A DNA stretch of 64,000 nucleotides, from the NCBI GenBank assembly GCA_002600635.1, contig CP021371.1, positions 1,801,001 through 1,865,000 of the forward strand, written 5' to 3'. The translations under genes and the position numbers were made by a program. The DNA is from Rhizobium sp. ACO-34A (GTDB lineage: Bacteria; Pseudomonadota; Alphaproteobacteria; Rhizobiales; Rhizobiaceae). Shown here in pieces: positions 27,515-35,718 of this stretch; position 1 is the first letter of the stretch; each line of letters begins with the position of its first letter. Below the pieces are notes generated by a model. The model searched no databases and was not told the origin of the DNA. It saw only the letters and a program-made list of their open reading frames with translations.

Positions 27515-28666
27515 TCAGTTCAGGGATGTCGCCTCGAGACGTTCCCGGTAGAGGTCGGCGATCTGGCCGGCCATGGTGGAGGCCGAGAACTTCGCCTTGA
27601 AGATTTCCGGATCCGGCATGGCCGCATTGCCCCAGCCCGGAGTGGTGATGGCTTTCGTCATCACGCGTGCCAGATCCTCGGCGTTGCCGGGCTCGACCAG
27701 TGCTTCGCTTTCCGGGCCGAGTGCTTCCGGCACTCCGCCGACACGGGATGCAATGACGGTTTTTCCGGCTCCGAGCGCCTCAAGCACGATGTAGGGCATG
27801 GCCTCGGCGCGCGAGGGAACGACGACAATATCGGACATGGCGAGCGCGTCCTTGACCGGCATGGCGGGCAGCAGGCCGATGCGCCGCCCAAGCCCGCGCT
27901 GCTGCATCATGGCGTCGTATTTGTCGCGATCGGGCCCGTCGCCGATGATGAGCGCGCTCAACGGATGGCCGACCATGCGCTCGGTGCGGGCAAAGGCATC
28001 GATGAAGATATCCGGTCCCTTGAGATCGCGCAGCATGCCCAGGTAAAGGAAATGCACGCCATCGGAGCGCGGCGGGATGCGAACGAAATCGCGGTCATTG
28101 ATGCCGTTATAGACCATCCGGTCGGCGCAGCGCGGCCGTCCGATTTTCCGCACATAGGTCTGCCGTTCATATTCGCAGACGAATACGAGTGCGTCCGTCA
28201 TGCGCTCGAGCACGCGCTCGGTCGCAAACACGCCCCGGCCTGCCATCGATTTCGGATCGAAATGCAGGCTGCCCCCATGGGGCGAATAGAAGCGGGCAAC
28301 GCGATACTTTTTGACCCGCAAGGCTGAGCCGATGATGCGTGCGACCGCGCCGCCCTTGGCGCCGTGGCCGTGCAACACATCCGGCTGCAAGCTCTTTATT
28401 TCCTTGTAACTGGCATGCAATGCCGCGGCATCGCTGAAGCCTATCGAGCGCTGGATCGGCATGCGCGTCAGGCCGAGCGCGAGATAAGGCCGGATCTGCT
28501 CGAACATCCGGTCTTCGTGCTCGCTGCCTGTCGAACTGTCGCACAGGATGCCGACCTCGTGCCCCGCGCGCGCATGCTGTTCCGCAAGGTCACGAACATG
28601 GCGGAAGATACCGCCAATCGGGGACCGGAAACAGTGCACGATGCGTAGGGGAGAGGGGTGCGGCAT
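27515..28666 (-). CDS. GT4-family glycosyltransferase of the polysaccharide locus
   Basis: 383 residues, GT-B fold, group 1. N-terminal FRSPIGGIFRHVRDLAEQH is the acceptor-domain glycine-rich loop; the C-terminal donor site shows PSRAEAMPYIVLEALGAGK and the sugar-nucleotide loop LGMLRDLKGPDIFIDA. It lies three bases after the stop of the Wza-like gene on the same strand, so the two form an operon. It is not a recent duplicate of the gene at 21507, sharing only family motifs. Predicted to extend the lipid-linked repeat unit in the cytoplasm. Confidence 0.9.
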   Translation of the reverse strand: MPHPSPLRIVHCFRSPIGGIFRHVRDLAEQHARAGHEVGILCDSSTGSEHEDRMFEQIRPYLALGLTRMPIQRSIGFSDAAALHASYKEIKSLQPDVLHGHGAKGGAVARIIGSALRVKKYRVARFYSPHGGSLHFDPKSMAGRGVFATERVLERMTDALVFVCEYERQTYVRKIGRPRCADRMVYNGINDRDFVRIPPRSDGVHFLYLGMLRDLKGPDIFIDAFARTERMVGHPLSALIIGDGPDRDKYDAMMQQRGLGRRIGLLPAMPVKDALAMSDIVVVPSRAEAMPYIVLEALGAGKTVIASRVGGVPEALGPESEALVEPGNAEDLARVMTKAITTPGWGNAAMPDPEIFKAKFSASTMAGQIADLYRERLEATSLN

Positions 28667-28669
28667 CGA

Positions 28670-29245
28670 TCAGAAAAGCCGCTCTCTGACGTAGATCGTA
28701 TCACCGGCGAGAATGGGATCGGTGATCGGCACGCGGCCGGTCAGGATCTCTCCGTTGATCTTGCGGGTGACATCGACATCACGCTGGTTGGCGCGGGTGG
28801 AGAAGCCGCCGGAAACGGCGATCGCATTGAGCACGGTCATGCCGGGAACATAGGCATACTGGCCCGGCTGGCCGACTTCGCCCATGACGAAGATGGAACG
28901 ATAGCGGTCGATCTCGATGGAAACGTCGGGGTCGCGCAGATATCCCTGCCGCAGTTTCTGGGCGATCACGCCTTCGAGCTGGGGCAGGGTTGCGCCGCGC
29001 GCGGCCACCTGTCCGACCAGCGGGAAGGCGATGTAACCCGCCTGGTCGACGGTATAGGTGTTGGTCAGGCTCGCTTGTTCGAAGACGGTGATCCGGAGGC
29101 GGTCGCCGCTGTCGAGCCGGTAGGGCTGGATCGTCGCCTCGTGAAAGACCTTCGGCGCGGGCTTATAGGTCGCGCATCCGCCAAGCACGGCCAGAGCCAG
29201 CGCGGCGAGCAGCCAGACTATTCCCTTAACACCAAACGATGACAT
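28670..29245 (-). CDS. Polysaccharide export lipoprotein, Wza/ExoF-like
   Basis: A 191-residue outer membrane polysaccharide export protein. The signal peptide ends in the lipobox LGGC, so it is probably lipidated. Then comes the Poly_export domain (YRLDSGDRLRITVFEQASLT, DQAGYIAFPLVGQVAARG) and a SLBB-type beta-grasp region (VMGEVGQPGQYAYVPGMTV). It lacks the C-terminal helix that forms the pore in full-length Wza, as usual in short rhizobial forms. It works with the Wzz/ExoP-like protein encoded divergently at 29435. Start ATG 29245 has GGGAG about 12 bases upstream. Confidence 0.92.
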   Translation of the reverse strand: MSSFGVKGIVWLLAALALAVLGGCATYKPAPKVFHEATIQPYRLDSGDRLRITVFEQASLTNTYTVDQAGYIAFPLVGQVAARGATLPQLEGVIAQKLRQGYLRDPDVSIEIDRYRSIFVMGEVGQPGQYAYVPGMTVLNAIAVSGGFSTRANQRDVDVTRKINGEILTGRVPITDPILAGDTIYVRERLF

Positions 29246-29299
29246 GCGCCGACGCGCTCCCGGTACAGAATTCCGATGGCTTCGTTATCATTCGATTAG

Positions 29300-29381
29300 G
29301 GTTAACGCGAGGTAAAGAACGGTATTGTTGCCGGAGCGAAGAGGATAGTCAGCGTCACTACAAGAATACGGCGGTTAACGC
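29300..29381. promoter_or_regulatory. Repeated GGTTAACGC motif with CtrA-like spacing between divergent export genes
   Basis: GGTTAACGC occurs at 29300-29308 and again at 29373-29381, in the divergent promoter region of the Wza-like and Wzz/ExoP-like genes. The first copy is part of TTAA-N7-TAAA (29302-29316), one base off the CtrA consensus TTAA-N7-TTAA. The second is followed by TTAC at N8. A shared regulator of the two export genes is an inference. Confidence 0.35.
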
Positions 29382-29434
29382 TTGGGTTACCATGTTCCTT
29401 TACTATCCGTCCGGATTTGTACCGGGAGTATGGC

Positions 29435-31702
29435 ATGTCGAGCGTAGGCAACGGGCAACAGGACGTAGATATCGATCTGGCGCAGCTCTTTAGAGCCGTG
29501 TGGCAAAGACGTCTGCGCATTCTGGCCGCCACGGCGCTGGCCGGTGGTCTTGCATTCGCCGGAGCAAACCTCATTTCGCCGAGCTATCGCAGCGAGGCGC
29601 GGATCTTGATCGAGCCGAGGCAGCCCAATTATTCAACGACGGACCGGGCAGGGACGACGGCCGAGCCTGTGCTCGATGAGTTGAACATAGTCAGCCAGGT
29701 GCAGCTTCTTCAGTCGGTGGACCTGATCAAACAGGTTGTGCGCGATCTCAAGCTTTACGAGTTGGAGGAGTTCGATCCGGATACCAATCCTTCCATCGTA
29801 TCGCATCTTCTGGTCCTTCTTGGGCTGAAGAAGAATCCGCTCGATCTGGCGCCCGAGGAGCGCGTGCTCAAGGCCTTCCAGGAAAAGCTGCAGGTCTATC
29901 AGGTCGAGAAGTCGCGCGTCATCGGCATCGAGTTCAACTCCGAAGACCCGAAGCTTGCGGCTGCCATTCCCAACGAGATCGCCAAGGTCTATAGCGCGAT
30001 CCAGAGCGGCGCAAAGCTCGACAGCAATTCCGAGGCCGCGCGCTGGCTGGAGCCGGAAATCTCCAACCTGCGCGAAAAGGTGCAGGAGGCCGAGAGGAAG
30101 GTCGCCGACTATCGCGCTTCCGCCGGCCTGCTGCCGCTCAGCGAAACATCGACCTTTTCCTCCCAGCAATTGAGCGACATTTCCGCCGAACTGGCGCGTG
30201 TTCGCGGTGAACGCGCCAATGCCGAGGCGAGGGCGGAAGACGTGCGCGCAGCATTGCAGGCAGGTCGCTCAACCGAGACGCTCGAAGCCGTTGCCGGCTC
30301 GGAAGCTATCCAGCGATTGAAGGGTACGGAATCCACCATCCGGGCGCAGATCTCCGATCTGTCGACGACGCTGCTCGATGGCCATCCGCAGATGAAGGCC
30401 CTCAGGTCTCAGCTCGCCGGCATACGCGAACAGATTGCCACCGAATCCGCCAAGGTTGCCGCAAGTCTTGAAAACGCTGCAACCGTCGCCCGCGCCCGTG
30501 AGGCGCAGCTCATCCAGCAGCTTAACACGGTCAAAGCCGAATCCGCTCGCGCAGGCGAGGATGAGGTCGGCCTGAAAGCGCTGGAGCGCGAGGCTACCGC
30601 CCAGCGTCAGCTCCTCGAAACCTACCTTGCCCGTTATCGCGAGGCGACCACCCGCATGGCCAAGGATGCGAGCCCGGCGGATGCCCGTCTCGTCTCGCAG
30701 GCTGTCGAGCCGAACGAGCCGAACTTTCCCAAGGTGCTGCCGATCACCATCGTCGTTGCGCTTGCCGCATTCATCTTGAGCGCCATCGTCGTGATGTTAT
30801 CGGAACTGTTCAGCGGTCGGGCGCTCCGTCCGGTTGAGAGCGACCTTCCCGCACTGGTGCCGGCTCGTGCCGAGGCGAGGAATAACGTCGACGATACTCC
30901 TGCCGACGAACCGGTTGCCCAGCCGCAAGCCGCTGCCGTGCAAAAAACGGTGAGCGCCGAGGAGACGACTTCGCATATCGCCGCTTCCCATGCCTCCGTT
31001 GCCGTTGCTCGCGAGGAGCTTCCGGCAAGCCTGCTTTCCGTTGCCCCGGACGATGAACTGGCCGAGGAGATGGAACAGGCTATCGACTTTGTGGAGGAGG
31101 AACCGGAAGACGAATTCTCAATCGAGGCTGTCGCCCGCTATCTCGTGGACGATCACGTAGGGATCGCGCTGGCCATCTCGCCCTCCGGCGACGAAGGTTC
31201 GACTGCGACGGTAATGCTGGCACGCGAAGTCGCCGAGCGGGGGCTGAAAGTCGTGCTGATCGACATGACAGGTTCGGCTTGTCCGACCTGGCTGATGGCT
31301 TCCCGCCGGGATCTTCCGGGCATCACCGATCTGCTGTGCGGTACCGCCCCCTTCTTCGAGACGATCCACCCGGACCGCCTTTCCGACGCTGACATCGTGC
31401 CGCAGGGCAATGCCGACATCCGCCAGGCCATGCGTGGTGCCGATCGCCTGTCGATGATTACCGATGCGCTTTCGGAAGCTTATGATCTGGTGCTCGTCGA
31501 ATGCGGTCCTGCCGATGTTCAGGGCATTGCGCGGCTCAGCAGGAGCGGTGAGCAGGAGATTATCCTGTCGGCGCCCGATCCGGACATGGAAGAACTTGCC
31601 CGTATCATGGAAGCCTTCGAAAAGGTCGGCTACACCGATCTCGTTCTGATGACCGGCAAGGCCACGACTTCTGCCTTGCAGGGAAACCGCGACGCCGCCT
31701 GA
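29435..31702 (+). CDS. Wzz/ExoP-like polysaccharide co-polymerase with degenerate kinase domain
   Basis: A 755-residue inner-membrane co-polymerase. The Wzz domain begins at about residue 10 (IDLAQLFRAVWQRRLRILAA, first membrane helix 28-48), a long periplasmic coiled-coil segment spans about 150-400, and the PFPKVLP-type proline-rich segment before the second helix reads VEPNEPNFPKVLPITIVV. The C-terminal domain has the fold of a BY-kinase (GLKVVLIDMTGS, YDLVLVECGP), but the Walker A reads SPSGDEGSTAT with no lysine and no tyrosine cluster is present at the end. It is therefore probably not an active kinase. ATG 29435 follows CGGGAG by six bases. It pairs with the divergent Wza-like protein. 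Confidence 0.9.
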   Translation: MSSVGNGQQDVDIDLAQLFRAVWQRRLRILAATALAGGLAFAGANLISPSYRSEARILIEPRQPNYSTTDRAGTTAEPVLDELNIVSQVQLLQSVDLIKQVVRDLKLYELEEFDPDTNPSIVSHLLVLLGLKKNPLDLAPEERVLKAFQEKLQVYQVEKSRVIGIEFNSEDPKLAAAIPNEIAKVYSAIQSGAKLDSNSEAARWLEPEISNLREKVQEAERKVADYRASAGLLPLSETSTFSSQQLSDISAELARVRGERANAEARAEDVRAALQAGRSTETLEAVAGSEAIQRLKGTESTIRAQISDLSTTLLDGHPQMKALRSQLAGIREQIATESAKVAASLENAATVARAREAQLIQQLNTVKAESARAGEDEVGLKALEREATAQRQLLETYLARYREATTRMAKDASPADARLVSQAVEPNEPNFPKVLPITIVVALAAFILSAIVVMLSELFSGRALRPVESDLPALVPARAEARNNVDDTPADEPVAQPQAAAVQKTVSAEETTSHIAASHASVAVAREELPASLLSVAPDDELAEEMEQAIDFVEEEPEDEFSIEAVARYLVDDHVGIALAISPSGDEGSTATVMLAREVAERGLKVVLIDMTGSACPTWLMASRRDLPGITDLLCGTAPFFETIHPDRLSDADIVPQGNADIRQAMRGADRLSMITDALSEAYDLVLVECGPADVQGIARLSRSGEQEIILSAPDPDMEELARIMEAFEKVGYTDLVLMTGKATTSALQGNRDAA

Positions 31703-31721
31703 AATGTCTTGGCGTGAAGCT

Positions 31722-32990
31722 TTAGTCGTCGGTGCCGGTCGCCTGTGTCGGCATGTCGTCGGCATGCGCCCGCAGTCTCTGGATGAACGAATAGAGCTGC
31801 GGATTGCCCTTGATCACCGCCTTGGTGCGCACCACGCCCCGCTGGGCGAAGGAAGCAACATGACCGGCGGCGCTGATCGGCAGCAGAATGTCATGCTGCA
31901 CCGTTTCGACCGTGCACCAGCGTCGCTTGTATTCCTGGTCGCCAAGCCCGAAATCGAAGAGCGCAGCGCCTTCTTCGCAGCATCGCTCGATCATCAGCCA
32001 GAACAGCAGTTCGCCCGGGCTTGCTTCCGGCAGGAGGCTTTCGTCGATCGAGCCGAACTGGCAGATCACGTGATCGCCCTTGCGAGACAGGCCGGCGATG
32101 GCGGCGATCCGGCCTTCGTACTGGCCCTTGAGCCGCACGGCATGCAGTTCCAGCGGCGTATCGAGGCTGCTTCCGTCCACTTCCAGAAGCAGGTGAAAGA
32201 AGGCCTGCGTCTCGGGCGACTGAAACGTGTTCGGCAATCCAAGCGCCTTGAAGCGGACTGCCTTCTGTTCGAAGAAGAGATTGAGCAGGGCGCTCTTTTC
32301 CTGTGCCGACCGGGCGACGAAATGCTCGAAACCGCCGGTAGCCTCGATCTTGCGAACCTGCCCGCGGAATTTCTTGCGCCGGCGCTTGGCGTTCAATTGC
32401 CCGATCGTCTTCTGGAAATCCGAAGTCAGCGGCAGCTGGAAGGCGTGGTTCTGGTTCTCGATGGCGGGGAGCGCCGCAAACGGGCTCTTCTCGCCTCGCC
32501 ATTCCAGCGGGATGTTCTGCAGGTTGACCAGATCGGCCTTGCCGGCAAGCAGCCCCGTGATCGCCTGCGCGATCTGTGTCGCCTCAGCCGCGTTCGATTC
32601 CGCCCGAAAATCCGCTGAAAACAGCCCGCTGTTGATGTTGTTGTATCGTGCCGCAATGAACTGCGCAGACCGCACTATGCTGGCGCGAACGATTTCCAGC
32701 GGCAGGATGAAGACGGTCTTGGTACCGCGCTTGCCCCGGATGATGGCAAGCGGGTTGCGATGGGTCTTCGCCCAGGCGAGACACCAGTCATAGCTCTGGT
32801 GAAGCGAGCTGATCGGGTCGGCTTCAAGCGCGCGCCATTCCTTTTCGAGCGGCCCCATGCTCTCGTGCAAAGTGATGTCGAGGGCGCTGCCGGCTGCCGT
32901 TGCACCGGCGTGCGGAAGCTCCGCATGCTCCGTGCGGCTCAAGCGGTCTATGGCCGCAAGGCTTGGAAATTCCACCGGCGATGTCTGCAC
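31722..32990 (-). CDS. CelD/BcsL-type GNAT acyltransferase
   Basis: A 422-residue protein of the Acetyltransf_6 (CelD-like, PF13480) group often found in bacterial polysaccharide loci. The core segments are SSLHQSYDWCLAWAKTH near residue 61, RRKKFRGQVRKIEATGG, and the C-terminal GLSRKGDHVICQFGSIDESL and FDFGLGDQEYKRRWC. It probably modifies the polymer or its precursors with an acyl group. It starts at GTG 32990, with GGGAGAG 5-6 bases upstream. It is convergent with the co-polymerase gene, 19 bases apart, with no obvious terminator between. Confidence 0.85.
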   Translation of the reverse strand: MQTSPVEFPSLAAIDRLSRTEHAELPHAGATAAGSALDITLHESMGPLEKEWRALEADPISSLHQSYDWCLAWAKTHRNPLAIIRGKRGTKTVFILPLEIVRASIVRSAQFIAARYNNINSGLFSADFRAESNAAEATQIAQAITGLLAGKADLVNLQNIPLEWRGEKSPFAALPAIENQNHAFQLPLTSDFQKTIGQLNAKRRRKKFRGQVRKIEATGGFEHFVARSAQEKSALLNLFFEQKAVRFKALGLPNTFQSPETQAFFHLLLEVDGSSLDTPLELHAVRLKGQYEGRIAAIAGLSRKGDHVICQFGSIDESLLPEASPGELLFWLMIERCCEEGAALFDFGLGDQEYKRRWCTVETVQHDILLPISAAGHVASFAQRGVVRTKAVIKGNPQLYSFIQRLRAHADDMPTQATGTDD

Positions 32991-33120
32991 AGCACTCTCC
33001 CGTCCGACGAGACTGTGGGGGAGACTAGCCTAGCCGCGCGGAAAAACGGTTAGCGAACGGGCTTCGTCGCAGTTTTTCCGCCGAGTGCGGTTATCGGTCG
33101 GTTAACCGCCCCGGCTTCAG

Positions 33121-33330
33121 TCATTTGCGGACGGGGCCGGCCATCCACTTGATGATCAGCATGGCCGGCAGGATCCACAGCAGGCCGGACAGCAGGAAGT
33201 AGAGGAGATGCACCCACCACGGCGAGGTCGCGAGCAGGCTTGAGGCGATGGTGGTCGCGACGATTGCATAGACGACGACGAGGATGATGATGAGGATCGT
33301 GCCAATGAACGAGCGCAACCGGGCGGGCAT
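33121..33330 (-). CDS. DUF2842 membrane protein (69 residues)
   Basis: Two hydrophobic helices (IIILVVVYAIVATTIASSLL and LLYFLLSGLLWILPAMLIIK) in a 69-residue protein with C-terminal motif WMAGPVRK. The DUF2842 family is found beside ctaA in many Rhizobiales, as here. ATG 33330 is set by AAGGAC seven bases upstream; the longer open frame is not used. Function is unknown. Confidence 0.85.
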   Translation of the reverse strand: MPARLRSFIGTILIIILVVVYAIVATTIASSLLATSPWWVHLLYFLLSGLLWILPAMLIIKWMAGPVRK

Positions 33331-33421
33331 CGTCTGTCCTTCTTGTCTTCTTGCCACCAGCCCATTTGCGAGGGGCTTGATTACCCGCTGACGGGGCAGA
33401 GGTCTTGTTTTGCATGGCCAA

Positions 33422-33435
33422 GTGATGCAAATCAA
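33422..33435 (+). promoter_or_regulatory. FNR/FixK-like box immediately upstream of ctaA
   Basis: GTGAT-GCAA-ATCAA at 33422-33435 matches TTGAT-N4-ATCAA at nine of ten positions and contains the perfect dyad TGAT-N4-ATCA. It ends 22 bases before the ctaA ATG, a position that would fit repression better than activation. Binding is inferred only. Confidence 0.4.
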
Positions 33436-33457
33436 CAGCATAAACGAGGATGGCAGA

Positions 33458-34561
33458 ATGACTGACGCGGCAAGCACCACCGAGATCCAGGTTCGTCAGG
33501 CAATGGAGCGCAGCGGACGCAATCGACGCGCGATCCGCATATGGCTTGGCGTCGTGCTGGTCACGCTCTTCTGTCTCGTTCTGGTGGGCGGCGCCACGCG
33601 GCTCACCGACTCCGGCCTTTCCATAACCGAGTGGAAGCCCATTCATGGCGTCATCCCGCCGCTTTCGGCAACGGAATGGGAAGAGGAGTTCGCCCTTTAC
33701 CAGCGTATTCCGCAGTATCAGCAGATCAACAAGGGTATGACGGTCGATGAGTTCAAGTCGATCTTCTGGTGGGAATGGGCGCATCGCCTGCTGGCCCGCA
33801 GTATCGGCATCATTTTTGCTCTGCCGCTTCTCTATTTCTGGCTCACGGGCAAAGTCGAGCGTCGCCTGCGCTGGCCGCTGGTCGGATTGCTGGCTCTTGG
33901 CGGCTTCCAGGGTTTCATCGGCTGGTGGATGGTGTCGTCGGGGCTGAGCAAGCTTACGAGCGTTTCCCAGTATCGCCTTGCAACACATCTCGTGATCGCC
34001 TGTCTGATCTTTGCCGCCTGCATGTGGATCATGCGCGGTCTGTCGCCGCATAGCGGGGATGCTCCACCGACTGCGACATCACGTCGCTGGGCAGGAATGC
34101 TGGCATTCCTCGCCCTGTTCCAGATTTATCTCGGAGCTCTTGTGGCAGGTCTCGATGCCGGTCTTGCCTATAACACCTGGCCACTGATGGACGGAGCGGT
34201 CGTTCCATCCGATCTCTTCATCCAGCAGCCATGGTGGATCAACCTGTTCGAAAACCCCAAGACGGTTCAGTACGTCCATCGCCTAGGTGCCTATCTGCTT
34301 TTGGCTGTCGCGCTGTGGCACATGATCCAGTCGCTGAGGGCCGCACCCCAGACGACCCACGCCCGCCGCAGTGTCGTGCTCTTCGCCCTGATCATGATCC
34401 AGGCGGCCATCGGCATCACGACGCTGCTCCTGCAGGTGCCGCTCGACGCCGCTCTAGCCCACCAAGGCGGCGCCCTCATCGTCCTCGGCTTCGCCATCGC
34501 CCACTGGCGCGGGTTCTATGGCGAGTTTCCGCTTGACGTTGCTATTGAGAATAGGGATTGA
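33458..34561 (+). CDS. ctaA: Haem A synthase (COX15/CtaA type 2)
   Basis: CtaA oxidises the methyl group of haem O to give haem A for aa3-type cytochrome oxidase. The 367-residue protein has eight hydrophobic segments. The conserved histidines appear in [33 protein letters not shown] and [10 protein letters not shown]; the [18 protein letters not shown] motif after the first helix is diagnostic. ATG 33458 has GAGGA seven bases upstream. It is divergent from DUF2842, and an FNR-like box lies just upstream. Confidence 0.95.
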   Translation: MTDAASTTEIQVRQAMERSGRNRRAIRIWLGVVLVTLFCLVLVGGATRLTDSGLSITEWKPIHGVIPPLSATEWEEEFALYQRIPQYQQINKGMTVDEFKSIFWWEWAHRLLARSIGIIFALPLLYFWLTGKVERRLRWPLVGLLALGGFQGFIGWWMVSSGLSKLTSVSQYRLATHLVIACLIFAACMWIMRGLSPHSGDAPPTATSRRWAGMLAFLALFQIYLGALVAGLDAGLAYNTWPLMDGAVVPSDLFIQQPWWINLFENPKTVQYVHRLGAYLLLAVALWHMIQSLRAAPQTTHARRSVVLFALIMIQAAIGITTLLLQVPLDAALAHQGGALIVLGFAIAHWRGFYGEFPLDVAIENRD

Positions 34562-34565
34562 ACAG

Positions 34566-34611
34566 TCATCCCGAGCTTGCTCAGCTCCACTTGAGCGGAA
34601 AAGATCGGGGA
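34566..34611 (+). repeat. Imperfect inverted repeat after ctaA
   Basis: ATCCCGA near 34567 is complementary, with one bulged base, to TCGGGGAT near 34604-34611, and GCTC/GAGC pair inside. The shape resembles dispersed palindromic repeats of rhizobial intergenic regions; it could also end the ctaA transcript, though without a T-tract. Copy number cannot be judged from one window. Confidence 0.3.
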
Positions 34612-34624
34612 TGCCGGGAACCTA

Positions 34625-35611
34625 TTGCGGATATCTGTCTTGCAGGAAAAGTCTGACTCACAACCGCATGGCGCGGCACCTAGAATTGCCGTTCTGGTTC
34701 CTTGCTACAATGAAGAGGTGACAGTCGCCAAGGTTGTTCGTGACTTTAGCCGGACACTGCCAGACGCGAAGGTTTACGTCTTTGACAACAACTCTACCGA
34801 TACCACCATTTCACAGGCTCGGGCGGCGGGAGCAATCGTCAACACCGTGCGCGAGCGTGGAAAGGGAAATGTCGTCCGGCGTATGTTCGCGGACGTCGAG
34901 GCCGATATCTACGTGCTTGTAGACGGCGATGATACTTACGAGGCCATGGCAGCACCAGTCATGATTGAAAAGCTGGTCGATGGCGGTCTCGATATGGTGG
35001 TCGCTTCCCGTAAGGCTACGGAACAGGCGGCTTATCGCAACGGTCACCGCTTCGGCAATCGCCTGTTAACCGGCTGTATCGTCTTTTTGTTCGGTCGAGC
35101 CTTCACCGATATTCTTTCCGGCTATCGGGTCTTTTCCCGCCGTTTTGTGAAGTCCTTTCCCGCACATGCCGCCGGTTTCGAGACGGAAACCGAACTCACA
35201 GTACATGCGCTGGAATTGCGCATGCCAGTCGCTGAAGTGGATACGGCTTACGGTGCTCGCCCTGCCGACTCGGTCAGCAAGCTGAATACCTATCGCGACG
35301 GTTTCCGTATCCTGACGACGATTATCGCTTTGCTAAAGGTCGAGAGACCTTTGCTGTTCTTCTCATTGGGGGCGCTGGCCTGCGCCCTGATTTCAGTCAT
35401 CATCGCGTTTCCGGTATTTCAAACCTATGTCCAGACCGGTCTCGTTCCACGGTTTCCCACGGCGATCCTCAGCGCTTGTATCATGCTGCTCGGTGCCATC
35501 CTGCTGACATGCGGTCTGGTGCTGGATACGGTGACGCGCGGTCGGATGGAAGCCAAGAGGTTGTCATATCTTTCCATCCCAGGCGTGTGGCGTGCGGTTA
35601 GCGATGGCTAG
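34625..35611 (+). CDS. GT2 glycosyltransferase with C-terminal membrane helices
   Basis: A dolichol-phosphate-mannose-synthase-like GT2 enzyme, likely making a polyprenyl-phosphate sugar. The GT-A core shows VLVPCYNEEVTVAKVV, DNNSTDTTI and the metal-binding LVDGDDTYEA; GFETETELTVHAL follows. Two hydrophobic segments at about 245-265 and 280-305 anchor it. No ATG is available; TTG at 34625 is the best start, with GGGAA upstream. Base composition here is visibly lower in GC than in ctaA. The next gene encodes a multi-spanning protein, suggesting a donor-synthase plus GT-C transferase module. Confidence 0.82.
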   Translation: MRISVLQEKSDSQPHGAAPRIAVLVPCYNEEVTVAKVVRDFSRTLPDAKVYVFDNNSTDTTISQARAAGAIVNTVRERGKGNVVRRMFADVEADIYVLVDGDDTYEAMAAPVMIEKLVDGGLDMVVASRKATEQAAYRNGHRFGNRLLTGCIVFLFGRAFTDILSGYRVFSRRFVKSFPAHAAGFETETELTVHALELRMPVAEVDTAYGARPADSVSKLNTYRDGFRILTTIIALLKVERPLLFFSLGALACALISVIIAFPVFQTYVQTGLVPRFPTAILSACIMLLGAILLTCGLVLDTVTRGRMEAKRLSYLSIPGVWRAVSDG

Positions 35612-35718
35612 CTAGCCGGGGGAGGTCACATGATCGCTGCCCTAGACGAGCTTTGTTCGAGAATTCGCTTCTATTCTTTGATGTGACCAGTGAATCCTAG
35701 CAAGATAAAGAATAATCC

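Noticed and set aside
34566..34611. Insertion-sequence end or CRISPR-like repeat after ctaA
   Set aside because: Only one imperfect inverted repeat, with no transposase and no direct repeats or spacers.
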